Of a stretch of DNA of 9,532 nt, positions 6,778 to 9,532 are shown in pieces (the first letter of the stretch is position 1; each line of letters opens with the position of its first letter). The DNA lies in the NCBI GenBank assembly GCA_900543615.1, contig UQSC01000067.1, positions 1 through 9,532 on the forward strand, written 5' to 3'. The notes under the pieces were generated by a model. The model did no database searches and had not been told where the DNA came from. It was given only the letters and a program-made list of their open reading frames with translations. Made by a program: the position numbers and the translations under genes. Source of the stretch: an uncultured Collinsella sp. (GTDB lineage Bacteria > Actinomycetota > Coriobacteriia > Coriobacteriales > Coriobacteriaceae).

Positions 6778-6875
6778 GCCTTCTGAGGTGCCGCAGATTG
6801 ACGTGAAAGAGGAGCGAAGCGTACTTCGGTACGTGAGCGACGGTTTGAACGTCAAGGTGCGGTGTCTCAGAAGGC
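6778..6875 (+). other. Structured intercistronic RNA element upstream of nanE
   Basis: Two 27-base arms (6778-6804 and 6849-6875) pair along nearly their whole length. The outer ten pairs are perfect (GCCTTCTGAG with CTCAGAAGGC). The next three positions are all G-U wobbles, and the remainder pairs apart from a 2-base mismatch. Inside, CGTAC-TTCG-GTACG (6820-6833) forms a UUCG-capped hairpin that competes with an alternative CGAAG/CTTCG stem (6815-6819 with 6824-6828). The right arm is followed by TGTTTT (6876-6881), so the outer stem could terminate or attenuate transcription before nanE. It could instead be a dispersed genomic repeat; a single copy is seen here. Confidence 0.75.
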
Positions 6876-6900
6876 TGTTTTGAGAAAGGTTGAGTCGAAC

Positions 6901-7587
6901 ATGACCGTCGATCCTTTGATTCAATCCCTGAAGGGCAAGCTCGTCGTGAGCGTTCAGGCGTATATGGGCGAGCCGCTTCGCACACCCGAGACCATGGCTC
7001 AAATGTCTCGCGCTTGCGAGCTCGGTGGCGCCGCCGCCATTCGCTGCCAGGGCCTTGCCGACATCGCCGCCATTAAGGGCCGCTGCGAGGTCCCCGTCAT
7101 CGGCTTGTGGAAGGATGGGCACGAGGGCGTCTACATCACGCCGACGCTGCGCCACGCTCGCGCCTGCGTTGCTGCGGGTGCCGATATCGTGGCGATTGAC
7201 GCCACCGATCGCCCGCGTCCCGATGGCAAGACCGTCGAGGATACCTTCCGTCCGCTGCACGAGGAGGGCGTGCTCCTGATGGCGGATTGTGCCACTATCG
7301 AGGACATTCGCCGTGCGGTCGATATGGGCTTCGACCTGGTATCCACCACGCTTTCTCATGGTGTTGCCGCTATCGACTGCACCATGGCCGATGGCCCCGA
7401 TCTGCCGCTTCTGCGTCAGGCGACCGAGGAATTCCCCGGTCTTCCCATCATCTGCGAGGGCCGCGTGCATACGCCCGAGGAGGCCCGCGCCGCGATCGAT
7501 GCGGGCGCCTGGGCCGTTGTCGTCGGCACTGCCATCACGCACCCCACGAGTATTACAAGTTGGTTCAAGGCTGCGCTTGAGGCGTAA
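6901..7587 (+). CDS. nanE: N-acetylmannosamine-6-phosphate 2-epimerase
   Basis: A 228-residue TIM-barrel enzyme converting ManNAc-6-P to GlcNAc-6-P, the last dedicated step of sialic acid breakdown. Family landmarks in order: VSVQA (16-20); GLWKDGHEGVYITPT with catalytic-type Lys71; AIDATDRPRP around Asp100; ADCAT with Asp129; STTLS (148-152); CEGRVHTPEEA with Glu186; and VVGTAIT (207-213). One oddity: the loop usually reading STTLSGYT is STTLSHGV here. Length fits the family with ATG 6901. An upstream GTG at 6862 would translate the structured leader and is rejected. The ribosome site AAAGG (6885-6889) is 11 bases from the ATG, longer than ideal. The gene is preceded by a stem-loop with a T-rich tail, so it may be separately attenuated from the kinase gene. 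Its product would enter amino-sugar metabolism through NagA/NagB, which are not in this window. Confidence 0.95.
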   Translation: MTVDPLIQSLKGKLVVSVQAYMGEPLRTPETMAQMSRACELGGAAAIRCQGLADIAAIKGRCEVPVIGLWKDGHEGVYITPTLRHARACVAAGADIVAIDATDRPRPDGKTVEDTFRPLHEEGVLLMADCATIEDIRRAVDMGFDLVSTTLSHGVAAIDCTMADGPDLPLLRQATEEFPGLPIICEGRVHTPEEARAAIDAGAWAVVVGTAITHPTSITSWFKAALEA

Positions 7588-7614
7588 GACAGGCCTCGTA
7601 TCCGCTTGGGGCGG

Positions 7615-7620
7615 TATACT
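7615..7620 (+). promoter_or_regulatory. Candidate -10 box for the rapZ-whiA unit
   Basis: TATACT is close to the sigma-70 -10 consensus in an otherwise GC-rich gap, 28 bases after the nanE stop. No good -35 hexamer is seen 16-18 bases upstream. If used, transcription would start near 7627 and pass through the hairpin at 7639-7667 before rapZ. Confidence 0.4.
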
Positions 7621-7638
7621 CAATAAAGGCAATTGATC

Positions 7639-7674
7639 GCGCGGGATCCGCTGGCCGGGTCCCGCGCTTGTTTT
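7639..7674 (+). terminator. Intrinsic terminator between nanE and rapZ
   Basis: GCGCGGGA (7639-7646) pairs perfectly with TCCCGCGC (7660-7667), with an inner CC/GG extension possible, and is followed directly by TTGTTTT (7668-7674). This has the form of a Rho-independent terminator and would end the nan transcript. Its T-tract abuts the AGGAGG ribosome site of rapZ, and it lies downstream of the candidate -10 box, so it could instead act as a leader attenuator for rapZ-whiA. Confidence 0.7.
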
Positions 7675-7680
7675 AGGAGG
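7675..7680 (+). promoter_or_regulatory. Consensus Shine-Dalgarno of rapZ
   Basis: AGGAGG lies 5 bases before ATG 7686. A second in-frame ATG at 7704 has its own weaker site (GGGAG, 7694-7698), so the start could be either; the first is preferred for its stronger site. Confidence 0.75.
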
Positions 7681-7685
7681 CACAC

Positions 7686-8606
7686 ATGCAAAAGGGAGAT
7701 GCCATGGATGCGGCGGAGCGCTCGGAGCGCATCCCCGATATCGTCATCATCACCGGAATGTCCGGATCGGGCCGAACACAGGCCATGCATGTGTTCGAGG
7801 ACATGGGCTATTTTTGCATCGACAACTTGCCTCCGCGTCTGATCGCCCAGCTTGCCGAACTCGTCGGCATCAATACGGGCGTGGGCAGGCATCTTGCCGT
7901 CACCTGCGACCTGCGCAGCCAGGGCTTGTTCGATGAGCTGCTCGATGCCGTTGCCGCGCTCGAGGAGCGCGAGATGAGCTGTGACATCGTGTTTCTCGAG
8001 GCCTCTGACGAGGTGCTGATCCGTCGTTATAGCGAAAACCGCCGCCGCCATCCCATTGCCAAGCCGGGGGAGACTACGGCCGATGCGATTCAGCGCGAGC
8101 GCCTGCAGCTGCAGGGCGTTCGCGACCGAGCTGACATGATTATCGATACGAGCCGCTTGCGCACTTCTGCTCTGCGCAATAAATTGCGCATGGCGTTCTC
8201 CGAGCTGTCCGACCAGCAGCTCATGGACGTTCACGTGTTCTCGTTTGGCTTTAAGCACGGCATGCCCGTCGAGGCGGACATTATGATCGACGTCCGCTTC
8301 CTGCCCAATCCGTTCTACGATCCCGAGATGCGCACCATGACCGGTCTCGATAAAAAGGTCTCCGATTTTGTTTTGGACCATCCCAAGACCCAGGAGTTCT
8401 GGAAGGCCTGGACGCAGCTGCTCGATACGGTGATGCCGGGCTATATCGCGGAGGGCAAGCCGCAGCTTTCTATCGCCATCGGCTGTACGGGCGGTCAACA
8501 CCGCAGCGTTGCCATCGCCGAGGCCACGGCACGTTATTTGGAAGGCGCCCAATATCACGTGAGCATTTCCCATCGCGACCTGTCGCGCGCCAACACGAAA
8601 GCATAG
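7686..8606 (+). CDS. rapZ: RapZ/YvcJ-family nucleotide-binding protein
   Basis: A 306-residue P-loop protein of the RapZ (YvcJ) family. In E. coli RapZ is an RNase E adaptor that senses glucosamine-6-phosphate and controls GlmS through small RNAs; in Gram-positives the role is less defined. Visible are GMSGSGRT at 24-31 (Walker A with Arg30 in place of Lys, as I recall for actinobacterial members), FCIDNLPP (43-50), RRRHP (119-123), SFGFKHGMPVEADIMIDVRF (186-205), the conserved NPFYDPEMRTMTGLD block, and IGCTGGQHRS (265-274) in the C-terminal domain. It is full length for the family. It is followed after 6 bases by whiA, the usual actinobacterial partner, although the gene normally between them (yvcK) is missing. 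The nan operon upstream makes GlcNAc-6-P, which gives a speculative metabolic link to a glucosamine-6-P-sensing family, but the two units look transcriptionally separate. Confidence 0.95.
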   Translation: MQKGDAMDAAERSERIPDIVIITGMSGSGRTQAMHVFEDMGYFCIDNLPPRLIAQLAELVGINTGVGRHLAVTCDLRSQGLFDELLDAVAALEEREMSCDIVFLEASDEVLIRRYSENRRRHPIAKPGETTADAIQRERLQLQGVRDRADMIIDTSRLRTSALRNKLRMAFSELSDQQLMDVHVFSFGFKHGMPVEADIMIDVRFLPNPFYDPEMRTMTGLDKKVSDFVLDHPKTQEFWKAWTQLLDTVMPGYIAEGKPQLSIAIGCTGGQHRSVAIAEATARYLEGAQYHVSISHRDLSRANTKA

Positions 8607-8612
8607 GCCTGC

Positions 8613-9497
8613 ATGTCGTTTACCGCTGAGGTGCGCGACGAGCTTGCGCGCTGCGAACCCGAATGTGAATACTGCGATTTGTCGACGCTTGCCGCCCTGA
8701 CGCGTGTGAGCGGTACACTTTCGCTGGCCGGCTCCGGGCGGTATCGTTTGACGGTCGCGACCGAGACGGGTGCCGTCGCGCGCACGATGATCACACTGAC
8801 GCATCGCATCCTTAAGCTCAAAACGGAATTCACCGTTCGTAAATCGGTCTTGCATAAGGTCCGTAACTATCTCATTACCCTGCCCGATCAGCCCGACCTG
8901 GACAAGGCTCTGGTGCTGCTGGGCATTCTCGACCGCAGGGGAGGGCTCGTCGCTGGTGTTCCCCGGCACATCGTTGCCCGTCCCTGCTGCAGGCTTGCCT
9001 ACATCCGCGGCGCGCTCATCGCCGGCGGTTTCGTGGCCGATCCCCGCGGCGACTTTCATTTGGAGATCGCGGTGCAGGGCGAGCAGTATGCTCGGGGACT
9101 TTGCGATCTATTGGAGCAGATTGGGGTCCATGCGCGCGTTAACGCGCGGCGCGGATCCTTTGCTGTCTACATTAAGAGCGCCGAGGAGATCGAGCAGCTC
9201 CTAAAGCTGATTGGTGCCAAGCGCAGCGTTGCCGAGATTGAGGAGGCGCGCGCGGTCAAATTGGTTAAGAACGACGTAAACCGTCGCGTGAATGCCGAAC
9301 TGGCCAATCAGACCAGAAGTGCGGGTGCCGCCCAGCATCAGCTTGCGTTGATCGATGAGCTCGAACAGCGGGGTTTGCGCGACACGCTTCCGGACGCCTT
9401 GGCAGTCTTTTGCGACCTGCGCGAGCGCTATCCCGATCTGTCGCTGCGCGATCTGGGCGAGATGGCTGACCCTCCCTTGTCGAAGTCTGCCCTGTAC
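8613..9497 (+). CDS. whiA: WhiA DNA-binding protein (3' partial)
   Basis: The first 295 residues of WhiA, a regulator conserved in Gram-positive bacteria that governs sporulation-linked cell division genes in Streptomyces and division or chromosome functions elsewhere. The N-terminus MSFTAEVRDELAR is typical. Residues 127-152 (CRLAYIRGALIAGGF, then HLEI) form the LAGLIDADG-homing-endonuclease-like core, here a DNA-binding fold without nuclease function. NRRVNAELAN (223-232) precedes the C-terminal helix-turn-helix, of which DLSLRDLGEMADPPLSKSAL (275-294) is visible. The frame stays open into the adapter (artefact residues LSLIHISEPTR), so roughly the last 20-30 residues, including the end of the helix-turn-helix, and the stop are missing. 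The ATG is 6 bases after the rapZ stop with no clear ribosome site, suggesting translational coupling. Confidence 0.95.
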
Positions 9498-9532
9498 CTG
9501 TCTCTTATACACATCTCCGAGCCCACGAGACC
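9498..9532 (+). other. Untrimmed Nextera i7-side sequencing adapter (not genomic)
   Basis: Bases 9498-9516 are the mosaic end CTGTCTCTTATACACATCT and 9517-9531 are CCGAGCCCACGAGAC, the Nextera read-2 adapter; 9532 is the first base of the i7 index. It truncates whiA and on the reverse strand produces the artefact peptide start MYKRQ. Confidence 0.98.

Noticed and set aside
6862..6900. GTG start giving a longer NanE
   Set aside because: It would translate the right arm of the structured leader and adds 13 residues absent from the family; ATG 6901 fits better.
7620..9059. A 479-codon open frame on the minus strand opposite rapZ and whiA
   Set aside because: It covers two well-recognised sense genes, contains no recognisable motif and has composition typical of antisense translation.
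9007..9070. LAGLIDADG-like motif as a homing endonuclease or intein
   Set aside because: It is the normal WhiA core in a whole-frame WhiA protein; there is no inserted element and no splice-junction residues.

Overview
The window is a GC-rich bacterial fragment with strongly G/C-ended codons. All recognisable genes lie on the + strand. The gene set points to an actinobacterium: WhiA, a RapZ with the actinobacterial Walker A variant, and a rapZ-whiA pair. Together with a sialic-acid-type (nan) gene set this suggests a gut Coriobacteriia member such as Collinsella. The genus is an inference from gene content and codon style; no marker gene here settles it. Both ends are not genomic: bases 1-48 and 9498-9532 are untrimmed Illumina Nextera adapter, so the biological sequence is 49-9497 and the first and last genes are cut by the library, not by evolution.

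Layout. (1) 50-2731: the inner part of a peptide/nickel (Dpp/Opp) type ABC importer. It has a permease fused in frame to a first ATPase (5' truncated), followed immediately by a second, short ATPase. (2) 2812-4633: two overlapping alpha/beta-hydrolase genes of the acetyl-xylan-esterase (CE7) family. The first keeps the Ser-Asp-His triad; the second is a diverged paralogue that has lost the nucleophile serine. (3) 4702-7587: an aldolase of the N-acetylneuraminate lyase/dihydrodipicolinate synthase family, a ROK sugar kinase resembling NanK, and N-acetylmannosamine-6-phosphate 2-epimerase (NanE). (4) 7686-9497: rapZ and a 3'-truncated whiA, a conserved housekeeping/regulatory pair separated from the nan genes by a terminator-like hairpin.

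How the genes probably work together. The importer brings in sialic acid (inference from neighbourhood; Dpp-family sialic acid importers are known). A cytoplasmic CE7 esterase may remove O-acetyl groups. The aldolase splits N-acetylneuraminate into pyruvate and ManNAc, the ROK kinase makes ManNAc-6-P, and NanE converts it to GlcNAc-6-P. No sialidase, substrate-binding protein, NagA/NagB or regulator lies in the window; some may be upstream of the cut.

Non-coding DNA is short but structured. There are hairpins at 2748-2775, 5630-5717 (about 33 paired bases per arm), 6778-6875 (a 27-nt arm pair with G-U-compatible changes and a UUCG-capped inner hairpin) and 7639-7674. The most distinctive points are the active/inactive esterase pair inside a sialic acid cluster, the permease-ATPase fusion, and the two large intercistronic RNA structures flanking the kinase gene. 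There is no gene-free stretch over 300 bases, and I see no tRNA, rRNA, CRISPR array, insertion sequence or phage feature.
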